In this document: positions 15,502 to 22,995 of the stretch, piece by piece
How positions within the stretch are numbered: the stretch's first letter is position 1
How the letters are laid out: every line of letters starts with the position of its first letter
DNA from: Bacteroidales bacterium
Lineage (GTDB): Bacteria; Bacteroidota; Bacteroidia; Bacteroidales; Muribaculaceae
Length of the DNA stretch: 40,245 nucleotides
Direction of reading: 5' to 3'
Assembly (NCBI GenBank): GCA_014800245.1
Contig: JAAVGM010000037.1
Location: 1 to 40,245 of the forward strand
Made by a program: the position numbers and the translations under genes
The notes under the pieces: generated by a model
Seen by the model: the letters and a program-made list of their open reading frames with translations, nothing else
Database searches by the model: none
What the model was told of the DNA's origin: nothing

Positions 15502-16575
15502 ATGAAAAGAACAGTTTTATTTCTCGCAGCTATGATGACTTTGAGCTGCGGCTTTGCCCAGAATCTTAATAAGAAAGAGGCTAAAGCTCTACAGACCTAC
15601 CTCTCTCAGCCCTCGGCTAAAGGAGGCACAAATGCACAGCAACTCGGTGTGAGCGCCGCTAATCCGGCTGCCGCCCAGGGTCTGAAAATCGAAAACGGAC
15701 ACGTTGTGGAAATCGACTGGAAAGGGAAAGACCTCGCCGGCGACCTGAACCTCTCAGGCTTCGACGCCCTCACAAAGGTTGACGTTTCCAACAATAAGAT
15801 AAATACAATCACTCTTGACGCTGACCCCGCACTCGTGGATGTAAATGCTGCCAAGAACAGAATCCACACGGCTACAATCACAAACACTCCACAGGTGCAG
15901 AACCTACAGCTTCAGAGAAACCGTATCGCTGAATTTGATCTCTCAGGAGTGCCTTTCCTTAAGAAATTCAATATTTCAGGCAACTCTCTCGAAGGTCTTG
16001 ACGTTTCAGCCCTCGTGAATCTGACATACCTCAATGTAATGAGCAACCACCTCACTACCTTGAACGTATCAATGTGCCAGAATCTGAAATCCCTCTACGC
16101 CGGCTTCAACGATCTTTCTTCTCTTTCACTCGATGGTCTCGCAAAGCTTGAGAACCTTAATGTGAACGACAACAAGATCAATAAGCTCTATGTGCAGAAC
16201 CTTCCTGCTTTGAGCACCCTCCTCTGCTCTGACAACCATATGGCAGAACTCGCAGTGAAAGGCTCGCAGGCGATCAACCAGATCTGGGCTCCTTACAACA
16301 ACCTCACCTCTTTCACCGTAAGCGACGCGCCTACATTGGCTTTCGTCAACGTTGAATGGAACAACCTTACCTACCTTAACCTTGCAAACCTCAACTTCTT
16401 GCAGCAGGTTAACGCAGCTAACAACCAGCTTGTTACTCTCGACGTTACATTCGATCCCTACCTCCGACTTGTAAACGTTACCAACAACCCGATGCTTACC
16501 GACCTCCGTACGGAAGGCGACCCGATGTTGGCTCACGTGATCGGATACAGCAACTGGGATAACTTCGATTATTAA
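15502..16575 (+). CDS. Secreted leucine-rich repeat protein
   Basis: 357 residues. N-terminal signal peptide (MKRTVLFLAAMMTLSCGFAQ), then a short linker, then about eleven LRR units of 20-22 residues of the BspA/internalin-like form (LTKVDVSNNKINTI, LTYLNVMSNHLTTLNVSMCQNL, LENLNVNDNKINKLYVQNLPAL). They run almost to the C-terminus (YSNWDNFDY). No sortase, PorSS or other C-terminal sorting domain is seen. The Cys in LSC gives only a weak lipobox. Such proteins commonly mediate adhesion or protein binding; the partner is unknown. It has a long untranslated upstream region and a terminator at 16605. Confidence 0.88.
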   Translation: MKRTVLFLAAMMTLSCGFAQNLNKKEAKALQTYLSQPSAKGGTNAQQLGVSAANPAAAQGLKIENGHVVEIDWKGKDLAGDLNLSGFDALTKVDVSNNKINTITLDADPALVDVNAAKNRIHTATITNTPQVQNLQLQRNRIAEFDLSGVPFLKKFNISGNSLEGLDVSALVNLTYLNVMSNHLTTLNVSMCQNLKSLYAGFNDLSSLSLDGLAKLENLNVNDNKINKLYVQNLPALSTLLCSDNHMAELAVKGSQAINQIWAPYNNLTSFTVSDAPTLAFVNVEWNNLTYLNLANLNFLQQVNAANNQLVTLDVTFDPYLRLVNVTNNPMLTDLRTEGDPMLAHVIGYSNWDNFDY

Positions 16576-16604
16576 AATTTATTGAAAACCATACATGATT
16601 AACA

Positions 16605-16634
16605 GAGCCGCCGGATTTTTCCGGTGGCTTTTTT
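16605..16634 (+). terminator. Terminator of the LRR gene
   Basis: AGCCGCCGG-ATTTTT-CCGGTGGCT stem followed by TTTTTT. Its T-run is also the -33 TTTG of the next promoter (16632-16635). Confidence 0.85.
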
Positions 16635-16663
16635 GCATATATTCCATTTCCTTATTACTTTTG
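16632..16663 (+). promoter_or_regulatory. Promoter of the kinase-mnmA operon
   Basis: TTTG (16632-16635), 20 bases, TACTTTTG (16656-16663): an exact match to TTTG-N19-21-TAnnTTTG. Predicted start near 16670, about 48 bases before the ATG. Confidence 0.75.
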
Positions 16664-16717
16664 CATACGAAGGGATTTTCCTGCAATTCCATATCAAATC
16701 CCCTCCCCCATTTTTAA

Positions 16718-17563
16718 ATGAACAGATATTTTAAACTTATAGCCGATGCCGGCTCTTCCAAAATTGAATGGGCTCTCATCTCCTCTGATGGGAACATAAT
16801 TGCCCAATTCATATCTCCCGGAATAAATGCCCTCCTCTCTTCTAAGGAAGATATGGAGAAAGCATTCGCCAATGTAGCAGAGACTTTAGACAAGGCTGCC
16901 GATGAGGTGTTCTATTATGGTGCGGGATGCGCCAATGAAGAGGCCTGCCGCAAAGTGGCGGATGCAATCAGGAAAGTATGGCCCGAGGCAGAGATTGATG
17001 TGAAGTCCGACTTATATGCAGCCGCCCGGTCGCTGCTTGGAAACCAACCGGGGATAGCATGTATCTTAGGCACCGGATCCAACTCTGCCCTCTACGACGG
17101 GAAGGAGATTACAGCCAACATCCCCCCTCTCGGTTTCATACTTGGCGACGAAGGGAGCGGCACATCTCTTGGAAAGCGTCTTATTAAAGAGGTGTTCAAA
17201 GGGGAGATGCCGGAGGATTTGAAAAATTCTTTTTTCAAGGAATGCAATATCTCGCTCTCCGAAATACTCAATCGCGTGTATCGCCAACCAAATCCGAACA
17301 AATTTATTGCATCGCTCGTTCCTTTTATAAGAAAACATATCGATTCTCCGTTAATTCATAATATGGTGAAAGAGCAATTCAGAGAGTTCCTTAGATGCAA
17401 TGTTATGCATTATTCCGGTTATGACGTCCTCCCCGTGAATTTCACAGGTTCCGTGGCTTTCCATTTCGACGACATCTTGCGCCAAGCAGCCGCTGAAGAA
17501 GGAATCTCCATCGGAATAATTTCAAAGGCTCCAATGGAGAGGCTGATTGAATTCCACCGTTAA
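16718..17563 (+). CDS. BadF/BadG/BcrA/BcrD-type ATPase, N-acetylglucosamine kinase-like
   Basis: 281-residue ASKHA-fold kinase. The phosphate-1 motif ADAGSSKIEWALIS is at residues 9-22. Then come YYGAGCANE, the sugar-site region DLYAAARSLLG, the phosphate-2 motif CILGTGSNSALYDG, and GFILGDEGSGTSLGKRLI (catalytic-loop region). An adenosine motif-like FTGSVAFHF lies near the C-terminus. Bacteroidota relatives are annotated as GlcNAc or amino-sugar kinases, so a role in cell-wall sugar salvage is plausible but inferred. It is the first gene after the 16632 promoter. Confidence 0.82.
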   Translation: MNRYFKLIADAGSSKIEWALISSDGNIIAQFISPGINALLSSKEDMEKAFANVAETLDKAADEVFYYGAGCANEEACRKVADAIRKVWPEAEIDVKSDLYAAARSLLGNQPGIACILGTGSNSALYDGKEITANIPPLGFILGDEGSGTSLGKRLIKEVFKGEMPEDLKNSFFKECNISLSEILNRVYRQPNPNKFIASLVPFIRKHIDSPLIHNMVKEQFREFLRCNVMHYSGYDVLPVNFTGSVAFHFDDILRQAAAEEGISIGIISKAPMERLIEFHR

Positions 17564-17577
17564 TAATGGTTCATTGA

Positions 17578-17605
17578 ATCCGGCGGAGTTTTCGTCGGAT
17601 TTTAT
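17578..17605 (+). terminator. Possible weak terminator after the sugar kinase gene
   Basis: ATCCGGCG (17578-17585) pairs with CGTCGGAT (17593-17600), with one G-T pair, followed by TTTAT. The T-run is short, so partial readthrough into the downstream genes is likely. Confidence 0.4.
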
Positions 17606-17628
17606 CCGGTTATGTTGAATTAAATATT

Positions 17629-18552
17629 ATGAAGATAAATTCGATTATATCCTCCTTCTCGATTCTTGCAGCCACGCAGCTATTCGTGCCTGCGGCATTT
17701 GCTATGCCCATGCCGCAGGATGAAACAAACGTTATCTATATCGATCCGTTGTTTCAATATCCCGTAGCGCCGGAGGAACTGATGTCGCTCGAAGACAAAT
17801 CCAACTGGCTGATGGATCATTTCTGGGAGGGCTTTGATTTCAAGGCCAAGCAGGCTGTGGATCAGAATGCACTTAATGATGCCTTCAATGTCTATGCCCA
17901 CCCCATGAGATGGGCCGACCGCGACCATGTGATTAAAAGCACCGACAACATTATATCGGCTATTTCAAAAAATCCGGTTCTTCTGATGCAATTCACAAAA
18001 GCTGCCGAAGAGAATCTGTATGGTCCTCGGGCAATTGCATATATCGATGAAATATATGTGAAATATCTTGAAGCTATTGATAAAAACAAAAAAATCAATC
18101 CTGCAAGGAAGGCGCGTTATGGCCGCCAGCTTCGCATCCTGAAGAATTCCATGAGGGAGACCGTGCCTCCGGCTTTTGATTTCACCACTCCGACAGGAGC
18201 AAAGGAAACATTCCGCCCCGGGCTGCTCACTGTGATTGAATTCGGCGACCCCGACTGCATGGACTGCCGACAGGCAAAGCTTAAAATGGACACCGACCTT
18301 AAATTCTCTTCTCTCGTGGAGAAAGGATTGATCAATGTGCTCTTCATTATCCCCGATCCCGAGGATGGATGGGAAGAAAAGTTGGCCGACTATCCGCGTC
18401 TCTGGCACACGGGCGCTTCCGATGAAGTGAGCGATATATATGACCTCCGCTCTACGCCCTACTTCTATGTGATCGGAACCGACGGAAAGATCCAAGACAA
18501 GACCGAGAGCGTGGAAAAGGCTATGACCACAGCGATAGAATGTGTAAAATAA
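17629..18552 (+). CDS. DUF5106 thioredoxin-like secreted protein
   Basis: 307 residues with a signal peptide (to about residue 25, LFVPAAFAM). A helical DUF5106-type region covers about residues 45-180 (NWLMDHFWEGFDFK, YIDEIYVKYLEAIDKNKKINPARKARYGRQL). A thioredoxin-like C-terminal domain contains LTVIEFGDPDCMDCRQAKLKM, with a CMDC motif where thioredoxins have CGPC, and the cis-Pro-like STPYFYVIGTDGKI. It is probably a periplasmic thiol protein. Its redox partner is unknown; the neighbouring DoxX protein may be relevant. Confidence 0.8.
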   Translation: MKINSIISSFSILAATQLFVPAAFAMPMPQDETNVIYIDPLFQYPVAPEELMSLEDKSNWLMDHFWEGFDFKAKQAVDQNALNDAFNVYAHPMRWADRDHVIKSTDNIISAISKNPVLLMQFTKAAEENLYGPRAIAYIDEIYVKYLEAIDKNKKINPARKARYGRQLRILKNSMRETVPPAFDFTTPTGAKETFRPGLLTVIEFGDPDCMDCRQAKLKMDTDLKFSSLVEKGLINVLFIIPDPEDGWEEKLADYPRLWHTGASDEVSDIYDLRSTPYFYVIGTDGKIQDKTESVEKAMTTAIECVK

Positions 18553-18574
18553 TTGATGAATAACCCCACCGCTT

Positions 18575-19063
18575 ATGAATCCATTTAAACGACTATATAT
18601 CCGCACCACCGGATATTCATACACCAACATGGGGCGACTCTTCCTTCGCCTTTTTGTCGGGATAATGATGATGCAGTTTGGCATCCGCGAGCTGATGAAT
18701 TTCGATCAGGCTGTCACAATGTTTCCGGAATTCTTGGGACTTTCATCCCGGATCGGATTGATAATAATGATTGTCATTGAAATAGGTTGTTCGTTCTTCA
18801 TCATGTGCGGTTTCTTCACGCGCCTGATGTCGCTCTTCCCTTTCCTGGCAATGGTCTGCGCCGAGACTTACCTTCTCAATGCGGAGCCAACCTCCACCTA
18901 TCTCCTCACATGGGAACAATTAGGATATCTCCCCATAATGTTTGGAGGGATATATTTCTTTATAATCCTTGTCGGACCGGGCAAAATATCCGTCGATTAC
19001 TTCCTCTCTCTATATTTCATCCATTCCGACAACCATAGCGAATCAGAACTCGAAGAGGTATGA
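18575..19063 (+). CDS. DoxX family membrane protein
   Basis: 162 residues with four predicted membrane helices. The family pattern is RLFLRLFVGIMMMQFGIRELMNF near residues 21-43, then a helix with IIMIVIEIGCSFFIMCGFFTRLMSLFPF. DoxX-like proteins are linked to thiol and electron-transfer systems in the inner membrane, though many are uncharacterised. It lies 22 bases after the DUF5106 gene and overlaps mnmA by four bases (ATGA), so it is co-translated. Confidence 0.85.
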   Translation: MNPFKRLYIRTTGYSYTNMGRLFLRLFVGIMMMQFGIRELMNFDQAVTMFPEFLGLSSRIGLIIMIVIEIGCSFFIMCGFFTRLMSLFPFLAMVCAETYLLNAEPTSTYLLTWEQLGYLPIMFGGIYFFIILVGPGKISVDYFLSLYFIHSDNHSESELEEV

Positions 19064-20229
19064 AGATTGCAGTATTGGTATCCGGAGGCGTTGACAGCGC
19101 GGTAGTGGTCGATAAGCTTTATAAGGAGGGTCACGACCTCCATCTCTTCTATATCCGCATCGGGATGGACAATGGCGAAGGCGACTGCTCAGCCGATGAA
19201 GATATAGAGATGTGTACTCTCATTGCCCGAAAATATGGTTTGCCTCTAAAAGTGGTGTCGCTTCATGAGGAATATTGGGACAACGTGATGGCATACACCC
19301 TCCGCACAGTGAAGGAGGGTCTTACTCCACATCCCGATATGATGTGCAATAAGATGATCAAATTCGGATTCTTTGAAGAACGATGGGGGAAGGAATTCGA
19401 TAAGACCGCCACCGGTCATTATGCCTCGATTAAGGAGGTGGACGGGAAATACTATCTTGCCACAGCAGCCGATCCCGTAAAAGATCAAACCGATTTTCTT
19501 GCTCAGATTTCATATTCACAGCTTTCTCATCTTCTATTTCCTTTAGGAGATCTTCCCAAAAGCGAAGTGAGACGCCTGGCTGCTGAGGCCAAGCTGCCGA
19601 ATGCAGTAAGAAAGGATTCACAAGGGATCTGTTTCTTAGGGAAGATCAACTATAATGATTTCCTCGAACGCCATTTGGGAACAAAGACCGGACCGGTGAT
19701 AGAGATTGAGACCGGAAAAAAGATCGGTGAACATCGCGGATATTGGTTCTATACCATCGGGCAGCGCAAAGGTCTCGGACTCAGCGGAGGGCCCTGGTAT
19801 GTGGTAAAAAAGAACACCCGCGACAATGTGGTGTATGTTTCCAACGGCTACGACACCCGTGCTCAATATGGAAGAGAGATTCCCGTGGAGGAGATGCATT
19901 GGATTTCTTCCAATCCATTCGCAGATATGGATAATATCCCGGCAGACAGCTCTGAAAAGACTGAATCTGTCCCCGTAGCTTTCAAGACTCGACATTCTCC
20001 TGAATTCTATCAAGGAGTGGTCAGAAAGAACAAAGACGGGGGGTATATTGTGGAGTCGGAAACCGATGTCCAAGGGATAGCCCCGGGACAGTTCGCCATA
20101 ATATATTCGCCGGATCGTTCCCTATGCCTCGGCTCGGGGATGATCTCCCTCCCTGCCAATAACAAAAGAAAAAGAAACCGAAAGCATCATTCCGAATCCA
20201 CAGAGGAAGAATGCCGGCCTTCAATCTAA
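19060..20229 (+). CDS. mnmA: tRNA-specific 2-thiouridylase MnmA
   Basis: 389 residues. It catalyses ATP-dependent sulfur transfer to U34 of tRNA (Lys, Glu, Gln). The PP-loop SGGVDSAV is at residues 8-15. Both catalytic cysteines are present: C96 in HPDMMCNKMIKFG and C191 in KDSQGICFLG. ATGHYA and FYTIGQRKGLGLSGGPWYVV also match. The C-terminal 20-odd residues are an unusual basic/acidic tail (NNKRKRNRKHH...). Some Bacteroidales carry two MnmA proteins, so this may be one of a pair. It overlaps doxX by four bases. Confidence 0.94.
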   Translation: MKIAVLVSGGVDSAVVVDKLYKEGHDLHLFYIRIGMDNGEGDCSADEDIEMCTLIARKYGLPLKVVSLHEEYWDNVMAYTLRTVKEGLTPHPDMMCNKMIKFGFFEERWGKEFDKTATGHYASIKEVDGKYYLATAADPVKDQTDFLAQISYSQLSHLLFPLGDLPKSEVRRLAAEAKLPNAVRKDSQGICFLGKINYNDFLERHLGTKTGPVIEIETGKKIGEHRGYWFYTIGQRKGLGLSGGPWYVVKKNTRDNVVYVSNGYDTRAQYGREIPVEEMHWISSNPFADMDNIPADSSEKTESVPVAFKTRHSPEFYQGVVRKNKDGGYIVESETDVQGIAPGQFAIIYSPDRSLCLGSGMISLPANNKRKRNRKHHSESTEEECRPSI

Positions 20230-20245
20230 GATGTAAAACATAAAT

Positions 20246-20860
20246 ATGGAAAGACATAAATTAGAACTTGTAGGGATCACCTACAATCAGATAGAATCCG
20301 GGGTGTATGCCGTGATCCTCCGCGAAGCGGATGGAGAGCGCCGCATCCCCATCATAATCGGCTATCCCGAGGCGCAGGCCATCGAATGCAAATTGCAGGA
20401 TGTGGTGACCCCTCGCCCGCTCACCCACGATATGATGATTAATTTCATGACCGCATTTGGGGTTTCACTGAAGGAGATTGAGATCAAACGCCTTCCAAAT
20501 GGAGTGTTTGCCGCCGACCTCATTTTCACCGACGGAGACAACACCCGAATCGTGGATGCACGATCTTCCGACGGCATAGCTTTGGCAATACGCGCAGGCG
20601 CTCCGATCTATACATCCGATGAAGTTTTGGCTGAAGCAGGATTCCTCCCGGAGGAAACACAGAAGAAGACACGTCAGTCGAGAAGGGCGGCCAGAGGCGG
20701 CGACCGCAAAACCACTCCCGCCCCGGAAGAAGATCTCACCGATCTATCCTCTCTCTCTGCCGAGCAGCTTAACGAACTTATGCAGAAAGCCGCAGAGGAT
20801 GAAGACTATGAGAAAGCTGCTAAAATAAAAGCTGAACTTGACAAACGAAAAAAGGATTGA
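20246..20860 (+). CDS. Bifunctional nuclease family protein with UvrB/C motif
   Basis: 204 residues. The N-terminal DUF151/bifunctional nuclease domain (residues 1-135) shows LVGITYNQIESGVYAVILRE, RRIPIIIGYPEAQAIECKL, TRPLTHDM-like PRPLTHDMM and DARSSDGIALAIRAGAPIY. A Lys/Arg/Pro-rich linker follows, and a C-terminal UVR-type coiled coil (LNELMQKAAEDEDYEKAAKIKAELDKR) ends the protein. The biological role in bacteria is not settled. It is the last gene of the operon, 16 bases after mnmA. Confidence 0.88.
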   Translation: MERHKLELVGITYNQIESGVYAVILREADGERRIPIIIGYPEAQAIECKLQDVVTPRPLTHDMMINFMTAFGVSLKEIEIKRLPNGVFAADLIFTDGDNTRIVDARSSDGIALAIRAGAPIYTSDEVLAEAGFLPEETQKKTRQSRRAARGGDRKTTPAPEEDLTDLSSLSAEQLNELMQKAAEDEDYEKAAKIKAELDKRKKD

Positions 20861-20939
20861 AAATTATCCGTTTTTCCGACGTTTTTCTATTGTTTTTTCA
20901 TAATTTCTGAATTAATTGCAAATTTTTATAGAATTTCAT

Positions 20940-20969
20940 TTTGATTATTCAATAAAATTTGTAATTTTG
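20940..20969 (+). promoter_or_regulatory. Promoter upstream of argR
   Basis: TTTG (20940-20943), 18 bases, TAATTTTG (20962-20969). Predicted start near 20976, leaving a leader of about 130 bases rich in TTGCA/TGCAT-like words that may hold ArgR sites. Confidence 0.65.
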
Positions 20970-21105
20970 CACTCTATGCTATTGACAAGTTTTGCAATAA
21001 CTTGCATTTTAATGCTTTTCAACCACATTTGATATGATTAATATGCGATTTTTGCAAACCCAAACAATACTTTTATTTTTTATAAATACTTTTTAATAAT
21101 CAATT

Positions 21106-21609
21106 ATGAAGAAACGAAAGAAAAGAGTCGAATTAATGGTCGAGCTTATCCGCAACAGATGCATCGGAAGCCAGGAAGAACTTGCTGATCTTCTTGCAAA
21201 GGAAGGTTATGTGGTGACACAAGCCACTCTCTCCCGCGATCTGAAGATGCTGAAGACCACAAAGGTGCCGACCGAACGCGGAGGGTACATATACGTTTTG
21301 CCCGACAGCAACAGTCTGAAAGATCGCCTGCTTGCCACCGGGCAAATTGCTATGAACGCCAACTATCAGTCGGGATTCGTCTCGCTTGAGTTCTCTAAAA
21401 ATATAGCGGTGATTAAGACCCGCAACGGCTACGCCGCAGGGCTTGCTTACGACATTGACATGAGCCGCCCACCCGAAATTTTGGGCACCATCCCCGGCAG
21501 CGACACAATCATTGCTGTCTTGCGCGAGGATGTTTCCCGCGAAAGGGCTATCGAAGTGTTCTCTCGCTTCCTCCCTCTCGACCAGAAACTACCATCATAT
21601 CTATTATAA
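21106..21609 (+). CDS. argR: Arginine repressor
   Basis: 167 residues. N-terminal winged-helix domain (RVELMVELIRNRCIGSQEELADLLAKEGYVVTQATLSRDLKML), linker, and C-terminal hexamerisation/arginine-binding domain with GTIPGSDTIIAVLREDVSRERAIEVF. It represses arginine biosynthesis when arginine is bound. The stop overlaps the next ATG (TAATG), so the ArgC-like protein is translationally coupled. The lone position without argG or argB is notable; speA lies three genes downstream. Confidence 0.93.
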   Translation: MKKRKKRVELMVELIRNRCIGSQEELADLLAKEGYVVTQATLSRDLKMLKTTKVPTERGGYIYVLPDSNSLKDRLLATGQIAMNANYQSGFVSLEFSKNIAVIKTRNGYAAGLAYDIDMSRPPEILGTIPGSDTIIAVLREDVSRERAIEVFSRFLPLDQKLPSYLL

Positions 21610-22526
21610 TGATAAAAGTTGCAATATCCGGCGCTGACTCTCCTATGGCCGGCGAATTAATAAGAATACTCGTGAACCATCCCGACGTGGAGATAGTGTC
21701 TCTCGTCGCGCCCGGACATGAAGGGAAACCCCTTCATAGTGTTCATCACGGGCTTTTAGGAGAGGTGGATCTCTCATTCACCGGAATCTTCAAACCCGAG
21801 AACGCTGATATCCTATTCATTGCCGACAGGAATATCAAGCATTCCGACCTCCTGAGATTGCGTAATCTTCTTCCGGATCTTAATGTGGTGTTATTCTTCC
21901 CCCCTGTAGCCGAAGATGATGCCGAGGATTCCGAACATATATTCGCCCTCCCTGAAATCAACCGCAAAGCGCTTGTGAGAGGGGCCAAGACAGCCATCCT
22001 TCCAAATCCGCTGTCGTCGCTTGCTTTGGTGCCGCTGTATCCATTGGCTCTCAATATGCTTCTGAGCGGAGATATCACTCTCAATGTATCGGCTCCCGAA
22101 GATGTGGTGGCTACGGATATATTGGCATCAAGTGTGGCAGAAATAGAGAAAGCTCTTAAGGAGGCTCAGCTTAGTTTCAATGGCAAGATTAAATATAAAA
22201 TATTGCCTCCTACATCTAAACGTGGAATCGAACTCTCGCTTGAAATCCCGATGCCGCTCGATATGGAACATCTGATGAAAGCATACGAGATCTACAACGA
22301 CCATAATTTTGCCTTCGCCGTGACGACTCCGGTGAAGCTTGATGATGTAAAGGGCACTGAAAAGATCCTTTTCTCTCTTAATCTTTCAAAAGATGGAGAG
22401 CTGATGATTCATTCCGTGGCCGACGGCCGTCTGAGAGGAAGTGCAGGGGAAGCGGTCCATGTGATGAACCTGATGTTCGGACTTCATGAGAAAACCGGGC
22501 TTTATCTAAAGCCCTACGCTTATTAA
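21609..22526 (+). CDS. ArgC-like protein lacking catalytic cysteine (Asd/ArgC dimerisation fold)
   Basis: 305 residues related to N-acetyl-gamma-glutamyl-phosphate reductase. The N-terminal dinucleotide fold reads VAISGADSPMAGELIRIL where ArgC has GASGYtGaEL. The C-terminal text DGRLRGSAGEAVHVMNLMFGLHEKTGLYLKP is typical of the family. The active-site loop NPGCY reads N133-P-L-S-S137, so the catalytic cysteine is replaced by Ser136. The HRH region is also absent (PPTSKRGIELS). I infer a non-catalytic or altered-function paralogue, perhaps regulatory given coupling to argR. It is an intact ORF, not a decayed gene. Confidence 0.75.
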   Translation: MIKVAISGADSPMAGELIRILVNHPDVEIVSLVAPGHEGKPLHSVHHGLLGEVDLSFTGIFKPENADILFIADRNIKHSDLLRLRNLLPDLNVVLFFPPVAEDDAEDSEHIFALPEINRKALVRGAKTAILPNPLSSLALVPLYPLALNMLLSGDITLNVSAPEDVVATDILASSVAEIEKALKEAQLSFNGKIKYKILPPTSKRGIELSLEIPMPLDMEHLMKAYEIYNDHNFAFAVTTPVKLDDVKGTEKILFSLNLSKDGELMIHSVADGRLRGSAGEAVHVMNLMFGLHEKTGLYLKPYAY

Positions 22527-22588
22527 TCTTCTGCGTTCTCTCATTTATTAATCTTTTGTATTCTCTTAATTGTTTTAATTAAAATATA

Positions 22589-22915
22589 ATGTCGGTAAAT
22601 AAAGTTATTCTCCTTGGCAATGTAGGGAGAGACCCCGAGATAAGATATCCTGAGAAGGATCATCCCGTGGCATACCTTTCCCTCGCCACCAATGAACGCC
22701 AGCCTAATTCCGACACCGAACTTGTGGAATGGCATATCCTTGTCATGTCGGGGCAAAATGCCATTCTTGCAGAGCGATATATAAGAAAAGGAACCCGTCT
22801 CTATGTGGAAGGAAGGCTCCGCACAAGGGAATATGTGGATAAATTCAAGATTTCCCGGCGTCGCACTGAGATTTATGTCGATGTCATGGAGATTCTTGGC
22901 AGAAGCCAGCAATAA
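22589..22915 (+). CDS. ssb: Short single-stranded DNA-binding protein
   Basis: 108-residue OB-fold SSB. Family text is MSVNKVILLGNVGRDPEIRYPEKDHPVAYLSLATNE, EWHILVMSGQNAILAERYIRKGTRLYVEGRLRTREY and IYVDVMEILGR. It ends right after the OB domain and lacks the Gly/Pro-rich linker and acidic tip (DDDIPF-like) that recruits replication proteins. It is probably a secondary SSB paralogue and not the main replication SSB. Confidence 0.9.
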   Translation: MSVNKVILLGNVGRDPEIRYPEKDHPVAYLSLATNERQPNSDTELVEWHILVMSGQNAILAERYIRKGTRLYVEGRLRTREYVDKFKISRRRTEIYVDVMEILGRSQQ

Positions 22916-22995
22916 AGGCCGGGCCAATAAGGATGGATTGAAGGGAGAGATAAAAAACCGTGAAAATAAGATTTTAAAGATAGAAATATAAAAAT

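Noticed and set aside
16605-16634. Riboswitch or leader for the sugar kinase gene
   Set aside because: The hairpin lies upstream of the kinase promoter and is the LRR gene's terminator.
20970-21105. ARG box in the argR leader
   Set aside because: TTGCA/TGCAT-rich words and GCATT-TT-AATGC are suggestive, but no clear match to an 18-bp ARG box could be aligned by eye.
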